From: Clostridiales bacterium
GTDB taxonomy: Bacteria > Bacillota > Clostridia > Christensenellales > UBA3700
Assembly: GCA_014799645.1 (NCBI GenBank)
Contig: JAAVHQ010000004.1
Coordinates: forward strand, 1-64,000
Length of the DNA: 64,000 nucleotides
Direction of reading: 5' to 3'
Positions 53,802 through 61,628 of this stretch are shown here, piece after piece. The stretch's first letter is position 1; every line of letters starts with the position of its first letter. The position numbers and the translations under genes are program-made. Below the pieces are notes generated by a model. That model did no database searches. It was not told the origin of the DNA and worked only from the letters and a program-made list of their open reading frames with translations.

Positions 53802-56143
53802 TGAGAAAGAGTAAGATAGATAATAGAGAGAAAATAAAGATTGCCTTAGCAGGCAACCCCAACTGCGGTAAGACGACGCTCTTCAACGCATTGACGGGCG
53901 CGACCGCTCACGTGGGCAACTGGACTGGCGTTACCGTCGAGAAGTTGGAAGGAACTTATAGGGATAAAAAGGCGGATTTGAGAATAGATATAGTCGACTT
54001 GCCTGGTATATATTCGCTTTCGCCATATTCGCCGGAAGAGATTATATCGAGAGATTACTTGCTCTCTGGCGACGCCGATTTGATACTCAATATCATTGAC
54101 GCTACCAACTTAGAGAGAAATCTATATTTGACCACTCAACTTTTGGAGATAGGTATGCCTATCGTAGTTGCGCTCAATATGGAAGACTGTCTTAAAGCCA
54201 ACGGCGAGAGCATAGACGTATATAAGTTGTCGGATAGATTGGGCGTACCCGTAGTAAGCATTTCCGCGCTTAAACAAAAGGGTCTTAAGGAACTTATGCA
54301 AACGGTCAAGGACAATTATTCTCAAAAGAGAAACGCTATTTCCTTGATTTCCAATACCATTCTCAAAGACAGCGTGGATAAAGTTATGTTGTTGCTTGAC
54401 GACAGCAAGCAAAAACTCTTTGAGAGCGTTAAACTCGTCGAGGGAGATAAAATAATAGCGCAAAAGTATTCTTCTCTTGAAAAAGAAATACAAGCGATAA
54501 AGGACGAAAACCAAGAGGTAAAGAAAAAGTACAACGGCAATTTCGAGTCGTGCGTAGCCGATTGCAGATATAATGTGATCAACGAGAAGTTTGCCGATTT
54601 GATTACCCGAGATAGGGAAAAGCCCGACGTATCCAAGAGCGACAAAGCCGACAAGGTCTTGACGCACAGAATATGGGGTATACCTATTTTCCTCGTGATA
54701 ATGTTGGTTATTTTCCACATTACTTTCAGTAGCAACTTCTTGTATCTGTCGGTTGTAATTCCGGATGGCGCTTTTGCCGACGTAGACCCGATCTCGGCAC
54801 TGTTTGTGGACACAGAGTACGAAGTCGACGAAGAGGGCAATATATCGGGCGCAAACGCGTTGAAATCGCCCGGCGTATTCTTGCAAGGACTTGTCGAGGC
54901 TTTGGGCGAAGTCGTCAACGGCGAACGCGTTGTCGAAGACGTAGTTGATGAAAACGGCGAAGCGGTCTTGGACGAAGAAGGCAACGCTTTAAGCGAAGTT
55001 GTAGAAGAGGGCGGATGGATTCCTCGCTTGCTTGCGAATGCCCCAGATTGGGCGTACGGAGTGATTTGCGACGGAATTTTGGCAGGCGTATTCGGCGTGC
55101 TATCATTCATACCGCAAATAATGGTATTGTTCCTATTCCTCACTATTTTGGAAGATACGGGATATATGGCGCGTGTCGCATTCATAATGGACAAAGCGTT
55201 TAGACGCATAGGACTTTCGGGCAAATCATTTATGCCACTGCTTATGTGCTTCGGTTGCGCCGTTCCTGGTATTATGGCAACCCGTACTATAGAAAACAAC
55301 AGAGAAAGAAAATCGACGATTTTGCTTGCGCCGTTCTTCTCGTGCGGAGCAAAGAGTCCGATTTGGTATGCGTTTGCCGCGGTACTTGCTTCGACAGTGG
55401 GATGGAACGAAGAGTTGACGGTATTCAGCGTCTATCTCGTCGGAATATTGGTGGCTATGATAGCGGCTTTGATACTCAAAAAGATAAGCGGACAAAAAGG
55501 CGTTACGCCGTTTATAATGGAACTTCCGACTTACCATACGCCGCAGTTTAAGAGCGTGAGCATACATATTTGGCAGAAACTCAAACACTTCGTTTTCAGA
55601 GCAGGTACTGTCATTGCCGCGTCGACTGTCATCATATGGTATCTTCTCAACTTCAACTTTACGTTCCATATGGTTGAAGAAAGCCAAAGCATTCTCGCTA
55701 CCGTAGGCGGTTGGTTCGAATGGCTCTTCAAACCGCTCGGTTTTGGCAACTGGAAATTTATCGTCGCATCCGTCACGGGCTTGATTGCTAAGGAAGAAGT
55801 CATATCGTCAATCGAAGTTCTTGCGGGCAGCGTGGAAGCATTCGTCGCGGAGAGCGGAGTTTCGACGGCAGGTATATTCGCATTTATGTCGTTCAACTTG
55901 TTGACCATTCCTTGTATGGCGGCGGTAGGCGCGGCGGCAAGCGAATTAGGCTCGACAAAACGCACTATGCTCGCAATACTTTTCTGGATACTCACGTCCT
56001 ATATCGTGGCAATGACGATATATCTCGTAGGCACGTATTGGTGGACGGTATTCATATTCGCCGCTCTCGTCGCGATAATAATAACCGTAGCCCACTTTGT
56101 TCAGAAGAATAGAGCAAACAAAATGCCTTTGGAGGTTAAGTAA
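53801..56143 (+). CDS. feoB: Ferrous iron transporter B
   Basis: A 780-residue FeoB. Cytoplasmic G domain: G1 GNPNCGKTTLF (19-29), G2 VGNWTGVTVEK, G3 VDLPGIYSLSPY, G4 ALNMEDC, G5 SALKQKG. A helical GDI-like region (about 160-270) follows, then the membrane part from RIWGIPIFLVIMLVIFHIT with Gate motifs (MPLLMCFGCAVPGIMATR, and SCGAKSPIWYAFA). It imports Fe2+. The first outside loop (about 320-420) is larger than usual and very acidic (VVEDVVDENGEAVLDEEGNA). The gene is followed by a Cys-rich partner. Confidence 0.97.
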   Translation: MRKSKIDNREKIKIALAGNPNCGKTTLFNALTGATAHVGNWTGVTVEKLEGTYRDKKADLRIDIVDLPGIYSLSPYSPEEIISRDYLLSGDADLILNIIDATNLERNLYLTTQLLEIGMPIVVALNMEDCLKANGESIDVYKLSDRLGVPVVSISALKQKGLKELMQTVKDNYSQKRNAISLISNTILKDSVDKVMLLLDDSKQKLFESVKLVEGDKIIAQKYSSLEKEIQAIKDENQEVKKKYNGNFESCVADCRYNVINEKFADLITRDREKPDVSKSDKADKVLTHRIWGIPIFLVIMLVIFHITFSSNFLYLSVVIPDGAFADVDPISALFVDTEYEVDEEGNISGANALKSPGVFLQGLVEALGEVVNGERVVEDVVDENGEAVLDEEGNALSEVVEEGGWIPRLLANAPDWAYGVICDGILAGVFGVLSFIPQIMVLFLFLTILEDTGYMARVAFIMDKAFRRIGLSGKSFMPLLMCFGCAVPGIMATRTIENNRERKSTILLAPFFSCGAKSPIWYAFAAVLASTVGWNEELTVFSVYLVGILVAMIAALILKKISGQKGVTPFIMELPTYHTPQFKSVSIHIWQKLKHFVFRAGTVIAASTVIIWYLLNFNFTFHMVEESQSILATVGGWFEWLFKPLGFGNWKFIVASVTGLIAKEEVISSIEVLAGSVEAFVAESGVSTAGIFAFMSFNLLTIPCMAAVGAAASELGSTKRTMLAILFWILTSYIVAMTIYLVGTYWWTVFIFAALVAIIITVAHFVQKNRANKMPLEVK

Positions 56144-56358
56144 TGATTAGCGCATTGTCGGTCAACGTAAGCGGAGTAGTCGTGGGCATAGTCGTCGCCC
56201 TAGTGGTAGTAGGCGGTTTCGGCGCATACTTCTACCGCAAAATTAAAGCCAAAAAGAGCGGGAAAGGCTGTTGCTGTTCGGGCGATTGTTCGTCGTGTTC
56301 GTGTTGCTCTTTCTCCTTCAAGAGCAAAAAAGAAGAAGATACCGATAAAAAGAATTGA
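56143..56358 (+). CDS. FeoB-associated Cys-rich membrane protein
   Basis: A 71-residue protein with one membrane helix (VVVGIVVALVVVGGFGAYFY) followed by a basic stretch and a Cys-rich tail CCCSGDCSSCSCC. It is the small partner often found after feoB, thought to bind iron or tune the transporter. The ATG overlaps the feoB stop by one base. Confidence 0.9.
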   Translation: MISALSVNVSGVVVGIVVALVVVGGFGAYFYRKIKAKKSGKGCCCSGDCSSCSCCSFSFKSKKEEDTDKKN

Positions 56359-56388
56359 AATTTTCCTAAGTGATTAAATATGCCAAAG

Positions 56389-56420
56389 AGCGACCGCTAA
56401 TGATTAGCGGTCGCTTTTTA
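56389..56420. terminator. Bidirectional terminator between feo operon and DUF11 gene
   Basis: AGCGACCGCTAAT (56389-56401), a single G, ATTAGCGGTCGCT (56403-56415), then TTTTTATT; the opposite strand also shows a T-rich flank. It separates two convergent genes. Confidence 0.85.
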
Positions 56421-56442
56421 TTAGTTTATAAATTAAATTTAG

Positions 56443-58368
56443 TTATTGTTGAAACAGTCGACATAAACAACAACCGCATAGACAATTTTTGCATTGATTG
56501 CGCTGGCAGCAGTTGCAATGGCAGCAAGGGCAATACAGCGTGATTGTCGGCGTCGTTGGGTCAGGTCGATTTATAATCGTGATGACCGGATTGCTGATAA
56601 TCGTCACAGGTTGTTCGTCTACTACGAAACTTACGTTGGAATAGTTGGTGACGGTGTTTACCGCATTAGTGACAACTACGTCAAACTCTACTATTACCGC
56701 ACCGCCGACGGCAAGGTCGGGAAGAGGAAATCCCGTTTGCGGATTGTACGCAGGGTAGGGCGTTCCGTTGATTTTCACGCTTCCCGCTGTAAATGCCGTA
56801 CCTGTCGGGATTGGGTCGGTGAAGACCAAATCAGTCTTTTCAAGCGTACCGGTATTGGTGATTACCGAAGTATAGTGCAAGGTGTCGCCCTGCTCGGCGA
56901 AAGCCTTATCCACACTCTTTACGTTAGTAAGTCCGTTGGATACGATTAGTACGGATATCGGATTTGAGAGGGAAAAGCTCGAAGCAGGGAATCCCGCAAA
57001 GGGGAAGAAGTTATAGTCCGCTCTCGCTATATTGATTATAGGGTTTATCGCGGGAATTGAATTTGCCGTGACTTGGAAGGTGATCGTTACCGTTTGATTA
57101 GGCGCAATCGTTGCTATTTCGACTGGCAACGCGCCAGCGTACGGAGAGCCGTCCACGGTTATCGAATTAGGGACGATGACAGTCTCGGGCGGTAGCATAT
57201 CGCCTATCGTAGTGTTCAACGCTTCGACCGTACCAGTATTCTCGATTTGCAAAGTATAAGTTATCACTTCTCCCACTTCCGCGGTAGTCTTGTCAGCCGA
57301 TTTGGTTACGACAAGATTTGCGCCCTTGCTGTCGATTTGCAGAGCAAGCGCATTGGGGACGTACAAGTCGCCGTCGCTCGTGAATCTTATGACAGCGCTG
57401 TTTTGATTTGCTTCCAATTTATCCGACACGTCGACTGCGGTAATGTCCCAACCTTGACGGCAAGCGGACGTATTCGTTCCCGCGCTTGCGTTTGCGTTAC
57501 GAGTGCCGAAAGTACCCGTTGTGTCGAGTATGCCGTTTTCGTCGTTTATTTGCGAAGCGAAGAAGTTGTCTTCGGGATTGTTAGGTCCTGACAAGACTTC
57601 AAGCGTGGGTATCGTCTGACCGAACAGCATTTGATCGCCCGTGAGTACAGCGTCGCCCTCTTGCGCCGAGACGAATATTTTGCCCGTAATCGGCAATACG
57701 TCGGGGGTAAGAAAATTCAGTACCGTTATCGTCGTACTTCCCGTGTTGGGGGATACGACAGCTCCGCCCGCCCAAAGGGTGAGATCACGCAAAGTTTGGT
57801 TTGGGTTTTCGTACGCTATCGCGAGCGTCCAACCTGCGTGGTTGGTGTCTGCCGTACGGTTGTCTAACGCTTCTATCAGCGCAGGTACGCCTTGTACGGA
57901 ATACGTTCCGTTCAGCGCGGATTGTACCAATGACGTGACGTTTGCCGACCTGACGTAGAAGCCTACGGTAATGTTGTCGGCAGGTATATTGAAGTCCTGC
58001 GCCGTCGCAGGGTCGGGCGCAATCGAGAAAGCGCCGAGAGGGGTAGTAAACGTGACGTTGTTGTTAATCAGCGCGGAGATGTTGTTGACGGACGAACGGA
58101 ACAATCCGCCCCATACGAGTTCCGCGTACAACACGGTTGAGCCGACGGGCAAATTGAGATTTGCGCTAGACCCGTTCTGCGCGTAATTGAGCGTAGTTCC
58201 CATAGGGAAGGTGCTTACTTGCAAAGCCGTGTTTAGACTTGTGAAAGCGCCTATCGAGCCTTCCGTGCCCGGAGCGTTTTGATTGGACGCTTTACTCAAT
58301 CCGAGCGTGTTGCCCGTGAAAACTATTCCGCCTTTTTTGACGTCGGAATATCTTTGAATGAAAGGCAT
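56443..58368 (-). CDS. DUF11 repeat protein with Cys-rich C-terminus
   Basis: A 641-residue protein with AAAAGGAGG before its ATG and no signal peptide. The N-terminal half (GGIVFTGNTLGLSKASNQ, GTTLNYAQNGSSANLNLP, STVLYAELVWGG) is a domain typical of large Bacillota DUF11 proteins. Two DUF11 repeats follow (KSADKTTAEVGEVITYTL and KSVDKAFAEQGDTLHYTS). The last 30 residues are unusually rich in cysteine (CPCCHCNCC, CKNCLCGCCLC). Absence of a signal peptide plus a Cys-rich tail suggests a spore-coat or exosporium type structural protein, an inference only. It is transcribed against its neighbours. Confidence 0.8.
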   Translation of the reverse strand: MPFIQRYSDVKKGGIVFTGNTLGLSKASNQNAPGTEGSIGAFTSLNTALQVSTFPMGTTLNYAQNGSSANLNLPVGSTVLYAELVWGGLFRSSVNNISALINNNVTFTTPLGAFSIAPDPATAQDFNIPADNITVGFYVRSANVTSLVQSALNGTYSVQGVPALIEALDNRTADTNHAGWTLAIAYENPNQTLRDLTLWAGGAVVSPNTGSTTITVLNFLTPDVLPITGKIFVSAQEGDAVLTGDQMLFGQTIPTLEVLSGPNNPEDNFFASQINDENGILDTTGTFGTRNANASAGTNTSACRQGWDITAVDVSDKLEANQNSAVIRFTSDGDLYVPNALALQIDSKGANLVVTKSADKTTAEVGEVITYTLQIENTGTVEALNTTIGDMLPPETVIVPNSITVDGSPYAGALPVEIATIAPNQTVTITFQVTANSIPAINPIINIARADYNFFPFAGFPASSFSLSNPISVLIVSNGLTNVKSVDKAFAEQGDTLHYTSVITNTGTLEKTDLVFTDPIPTGTAFTAGSVKINGTPYPAYNPQTGFPLPDLAVGGAVIVEFDVVVTNAVNTVTNYSNVSFVVDEQPVTIISNPVITIINRPDPTTPTITLYCPCCHCNCCQRNQCKNCLCGCCLCRLFQQ

Positions 58369-58391
58369 ATTAACCTCCTTTTGTAAAAATA

Positions 58392-58433
58392 CTACATATC
58401 GTCTCTCGCCTTAGCAAGAGAAAGAATATGTAG
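58392..58433 (-). other. Leader hairpin of the DUF11 gene
   Basis: On the minus strand CTACATAT (plus 58426-58433) pairs with ATATGTAG (plus 58392-58399), with an inner TCTCTTGC/GCGAGAGA stem. It lies 24-65 bases upstream of the DUF11 start. A stability or regulatory hairpin is likely. Confidence 0.55.
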
Positions 58434-58632
58434 CATTATCGTTCAGTTCGGTATATGTCTTCACTGCATTGTATGAGGCAATAGCGCGTTTTGGTTACTA
58501 TAGTAAAATCTTTGTTAAATCAATTAGAAAACGACATTTTTAGGCTTAATGGTGTGGTTTTCCTGAAAAATATATGTTAAACTTTAAGGGCAATCAAGAG
58601 AATGTCAATTTATAAAGAGGTAAATTCAAGAG

Positions 58633-59433
58633 ATGATATTAGTCGCAATAGCCGCAATTTCGCTTGTTATCGCTTTGTCGGTCTTTTTTATTTGTTTTAA
58701 GAAAGTTTCGCAAATTTATTGGATAGCAGTTGTTTTTGCGGGAAGTTTTTGGGGATTGATTTTGCTGTGGGCGCTACCAGTAATTATTTGTTCGTTGTTC
58801 GTAGATCTAAAAAAGCCTTGCAGAAAACACAATCCGTTTTACCGCTTTTATGCAAATTGCTTAATCGATTTGGCTATTAGACTAATGCGGATAAAAATTC
58901 ACGTGACGGGAGAGGAAAAACTGCCAAAAGAGAAGTTTTTGTTGGTGGGCAATCACTTATCGTATTTTGACCCGGGGGTAGCGATGTTGGCATTGCGCTC
59001 GTACAGAATGGGTTTTGTAGGCGCTACCGAGGTACTTTATAAATTTCCCGTGCTCAAAAAAATCGGACACAAAGTTTTTTGCATTCCGCTTGACAGACAA
59101 AGCGCGCGCGACGGCGTGCGTATGGTAAACGAGGCGGCTGAAATTATAAGTAGTCAGTTGGCTTCAATCGGAATTTATCCTGAGGGTAGAAGAAACCTTG
59201 AAGGCGGAGAACTTTTGCCGTTCAAAAACGGTGCGTTTAAGATTGCTAAAAAGGCAAACTGCCCGATAGTTGTCGCGCAAATTAGAAACATTGAGAACGT
59301 TAAGAAGAATATGCCGTTTAGACGTACGCACGTATATCTTGATTTCGTTGCAGTGATTAAGCCGGAAGAGATAGAAGGAAATACTACGCAAGAAATTGGA
59401 GATCTCGTGCGCAAAACGTTGGAAGAGAAGTAA
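58633..59433 (+). CDS. 1-acyl-sn-glycerol-3-phosphate acyltransferase (PlsC-like)
   Basis: A 266-residue membrane acyltransferase. N-terminal hydrophobic segments (ILVAIAAISLVIALSVFFIC, WIAVVFAGSFWGLILLWALP) precede the acyltransferase domain: NHLSYFDPG (H-X4-D), ALRSYRMGFVGATEVL, GIYPEGRRN and IVVAQIRNI. It makes phosphatidic acid from lysophosphatidic acid. It is preceded by AGAGGTAAATTC, so the ribosome site is modest; the 264-base gap upstream holds only the DUF11 leader hairpin and AT-rich sequence. Confidence 0.92.
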   Translation: MILVAIAAISLVIALSVFFICFKKVSQIYWIAVVFAGSFWGLILLWALPVIICSLFVDLKKPCRKHNPFYRFYANCLIDLAIRLMRIKIHVTGEEKLPKEKFLLVGNHLSYFDPGVAMLALRSYRMGFVGATEVLYKFPVLKKIGHKVFCIPLDRQSARDGVRMVNEAAEIISSQLASIGIYPEGRRNLEGGELLPFKNGAFKIAKKANCPIVVAQIRNIENVKKNMPFRRTHVYLDFVAVIKPEEIEGNTTQEIGDLVRKTLEEK

Positions 59434-59536
59434 ATTCTTTTTGTACACGGATTATTGCTTTACTAAATAAATATCTTTTTATATAATAAATATGTTGAAC
59501 GTGTTTTGACAATAAGCAATAATAGGAATTGATAAT

Positions 59537-60010
59537 ATGAGAAGAAAAGATCGCGCTGTAACCGATCCTTCAAAGATCAAGGAAATAATCGAAAAAAGTG
59601 AAGTTATAAGAATTGGGTATTATGATAACGGCGAAGTTTATATAGTTCCCGTTAATTTCGGCTATGTGGAAACCAACGGCGAATACACGTTCTATTTTCA
59701 CGGCGCGAATGCCGGCAGAAAATATGAGTTGTCAAAAAACGGTTGCGAAGTTGGATTTGAGTTGGAATCGCGGGCAAATATCGTTATTGACGACGTAGTA
59801 TCTTGTCGCTCTACGTGTTACTTTAATAGCGTAATCGGCAACGGAAAGATTTCAGTAATTACAGACGTACAAGAAAAAGAGAAAGCATTAAATATTATTA
59901 TGAAGCATTTCACAGGTAAGGATATTCATACATTTGACGAAAAATGGCTGGGCGTCGTAGCTATCTTTAAGTTGGACGTTGAAAAACTGACTTGCAAAGC
60001 AAGGGTATGA
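59537..60010 (+). CDS. Pyridoxamine 5'-phosphate oxidase-like flavin protein (NimA type)
   Basis: A 157-residue split-barrel flavin-binding protein of the Pyridox_ox_2 family: MRRKDRAVTDPSKIKEIIEK, IRIGYYDNGEVYIVPVNFGY, YTFYFHGANAGRKYE and the middle SCRSTCYFNSVIGNGKISVI. Close relatives include NimA nitroimidazole reductases, but substrate specificity cannot be read from sequence. It stands alone, 103 bases after plsC, with an AT-rich gap. Confidence 0.9.
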   Translation: MRRKDRAVTDPSKIKEIIEKSEVIRIGYYDNGEVYIVPVNFGYVETNGEYTFYFHGANAGRKYELSKNGCEVGFELESRANIVIDDVVSCRSTCYFNSVIGNGKISVITDVQEKEKALNIIMKHFTGKDIHTFDEKWLGVVAIFKLDVEKLTCKARV

Positions 60011-60031
60011 GATTAAAAGTGGGGGATAATT

Positions 60032-60389
60032 ATGAAAAAATTTCACGGTATTATAGTTGCTATACTTTTGTGCGTATTGCTTGCATTTGCGGGCTGTGGC
60101 GGAATCGGTTCAAAGAAAGTATATAGCTATTTGAAAACGCAACAGGATTTTGTGGGAAATCCAAATTACAACGCATTGGACAACTTATACGCACGTAGTC
60201 AAATTACCTGAGGCGACGGTGGAGCTCAATGATAATGTGCTAGCTTTTTATTTGCTTGCAGAAAGCGATTCTAAGTATGCCGATACGTTTTCTTTGAAAC
60301 TTGTAGTTGCGAATTCGACGTATACCGAAAGCGACATCTCGAATATAGGTACAAGTTTTTCTAGTGGGTATGCGATCAAAAAAGCATAA
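60032..60389 (+). pseudogene. Frameshifted small lipoprotein gene
   Basis: A 59-codon frame from ATG 60032 codes a clear lipoprotein signal (KKFHGIIVAILLCVLLAFAG then C) and ends at TGA 60208-60210. A second, overlapping frame (+1, 60150-60389) continues with a plausible secreted C-terminal domain (HVVKLPEATVELNDNVLAF, ESDSKYADTFSLKLVVANST). The overlap zone 60150-60210 is the probable frameshift position. So this is likely one lipoprotein gene broken by an indel, or the join is a sequencing error. GGGGGATAAT precedes the ATG. Confidence 0.65.
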
Positions 60390-60397
60390 TTTCTATT

Positions 60398-60431
60398 GAA
60401 AGCAAGAACAAACCGTAGTCCTTGCTTTTTC
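60398..60431 (+). terminator. Terminator of the lipoprotein gene, overlapping a promoter
   Basis: GAAAGCAAG (60398-60406) pairs with CTTGCTTTTTC (60421-60431). The 3' arm contains the -35 of the next promoter. Confidence 0.7.
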
Positions 60432-60450
60432 ATTACTGTTTTGCTATAAT
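60422..60450 (+). promoter_or_regulatory. Promoter of the YbaK gene
   Basis: TTGCTT (60422-60427), 17 bases, TATAAT (60445-60450); the coding start follows at 60486. Confidence 0.75.
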
Positions 60451-60485
60451 GAAATCGCGATAAACAGTAACTTGTAGGCGAGTAT

Positions 60486-60965
60486 ATGAAACAAGATTCA
60501 AACAAAACAAACGTAATGAGAATATTGGATCATAAAAAAGTAAAATATGAAAGTCATTATTATACGGATACCGACGCTATAAGCGGTATAGAAGTAGCTA
60601 CCGTGTTGGGACAAAATCCAAATCAAGTTTTTAAAACTTTAGTTACAATAGGAAAGACGAAAGAGAATTACGTTTTTCTAGTTCCCGTTAATCAAGAATT
60701 AGATTTAAAGAAAGCGGCTAATGTAGTAAAAGAAAAAAATATCGAAATGATAAAGTCAAAAGAATTATTACCGTTAACAGGTTATATACACGGAGGGTGT
60801 TCTCCGATAGGTATGAAAAAACAGTTTAAAACGATAATTGATGCATCTGCTCAAAATTTCCAAACAATCATTTTCAGCGGAGGAAAAATCGGTTATCAAG
60901 TGGAAGTATCATTAGATGATTTAAAAAAGGTTATTACTTTTGATATAAAAGATATAATAAAATAA
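60486..60965 (+). CDS. ybaK: Cys-tRNA(Pro)/Cys-tRNA(Cys) deacylase
   Basis: A 159-residue YbaK/EbsC deacylase: DHKKVKYESHYYTDTDAISG, VATVLGQNPNQVFKTLVTIG (Lys in the catalytic pocket), LVPVNQELDLKKAANVV, and GGCSPIGMKKQFKTIIDASA, the family core. It hydrolyses mischarged Cys-tRNA(Pro), working with prolyl-tRNA synthetase. A strong promoter heads it and a terminator follows, so it is a single-gene unit. Confidence 0.93.
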   Translation: MKQDSNKTNVMRILDHKKVKYESHYYTDTDAISGIEVATVLGQNPNQVFKTLVTIGKTKENYVFLVPVNQELDLKKAANVVKEKNIEMIKSKELLPLTGYIHGGCSPIGMKKQFKTIIDASAQNFQTIIFSGGKIGYQVEVSLDDLKKVITFDIKDIIK

Positions 60966-60983
60966 TGAAAACCTAAAAAACAA

Positions 60984-61026
60984 ACACACGCTTTTTGGGA
61001 TACGCTCCTTTTGCGTGTGTCTTTTT
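60984..61026 (+). terminator. Terminator after ybaK
   Basis: ACACACGC (60984-60991) pairs with GCGTGTGT (61013-61020), then CTTTTTG. The loop is 21 bases. Confidence 0.8.
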
Positions 61027-61072
61027 GTCTATGATGAACAAAATAGGGGATAGCCGAAGTCGGGACTTGTAC

Positions 61073-61366
61073 CTATAAACTATTTAAAAATGCGTTTAAG
61101 AGTTCTTTTTGTTCTGCTGTAAGAGAGGAAAGTTTATCGGAAGTTCTTTTTTCTGAATTTCCTTTTGTACTAAAAAATTCTTCGATTGATATTCCTAATC
61201 CCCAACAAATGTGGTCAAGATATTCTATCGTAGGGCTCTTTTCGCCTTTTTCTAATTGATATATATAAGTAGGCGAAACGCCTGCGCTATTTGCTAAAGC
61301 ATTTTGAGTTAATTTTTTTGCTTCACGTAAACTTTTTATACGTTTTGCAACGTCAAATTTATCCAT
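61073..61366 (-). CDS. XRE family regulator, likely controller of the restriction unit
   Basis: A 97-residue XRE protein on the minus strand starting at ATG 61366 (an upstream TTG at 61381 is in frame but poor). The helix-turn-helix is VAKRIKSLREAKKLTQNALA, then SAGVSPTYIYQLEKGEKSPT and YLDHICWGLGISIEEFF. It is divergent from the restriction-modification gene and its upstream region holds a regular operator array (61387-61480). It probably is a controller protein that sets the timing of restriction and modification. Confidence 0.8.
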   Translation of the reverse strand: MDKFDVAKRIKSLREAKKLTQNALANSAGVSPTYIYQLEKGEKSPTIEYLDHICWGLGISIEEFFSTKGNSEKRTSDKLSSLTAEQKELLNAFLNSL

Positions 61367-61382
61367 AAATATATCCGCCAAA

Positions 61383-61480
61383 CATAACTATAGTTATAGT
61401 ATATGTACTATAGTTATGTTTTATTAAAACTATGGTGTTGACTATTTTAAACTATTGTGTTATCATAGTATCACTATAAT
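61383..61480. repeat. ACTATNNT operator array between XRE gene and the RM gene
   Basis: ACTATNNT boxes at 61387, 61407, 61429, 61451 and 61473 are spaced 20, 22, 22 and 22 bp. CATAACTATAGT (61383-61394) and ACTATAGTTATG (61407-61418) form a perfect 12-bp inverted repeat. The array lies between the divergent regulator and RM genes and overlaps the RM promoter. Confidence 0.7.
61438..61466 (+). promoter_or_regulatory. Promoter of the RM operon, within the operator array
   Basis: TTGACT (61438-61443) and TATCAT (61461-61466) have a 17-base spacer. Operator boxes cover it, so repression by the XRE regulator is plausible. The start codon follows at 61629. Confidence 0.7.
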
Positions 61481-61628
61481 TGAATTACTTTAGTATTAGG
61501 TATAACGCAATGGCAGGCAATTCGAGTTTAAGAAAAGCAAACAAAGCAAAACATAACCAGTTTTATATACAGATTACAGATTTTGAATTTTGATACGATA
61601 AGAAAAAAAAGACTGCGAGGGAATAAAA

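Noticed and set aside
54322..55299. Long minus-strand frame opposite feoB
   Set aside because: Low-complexity Ser/Thr-rich product, a shadow of feoB codon bias.
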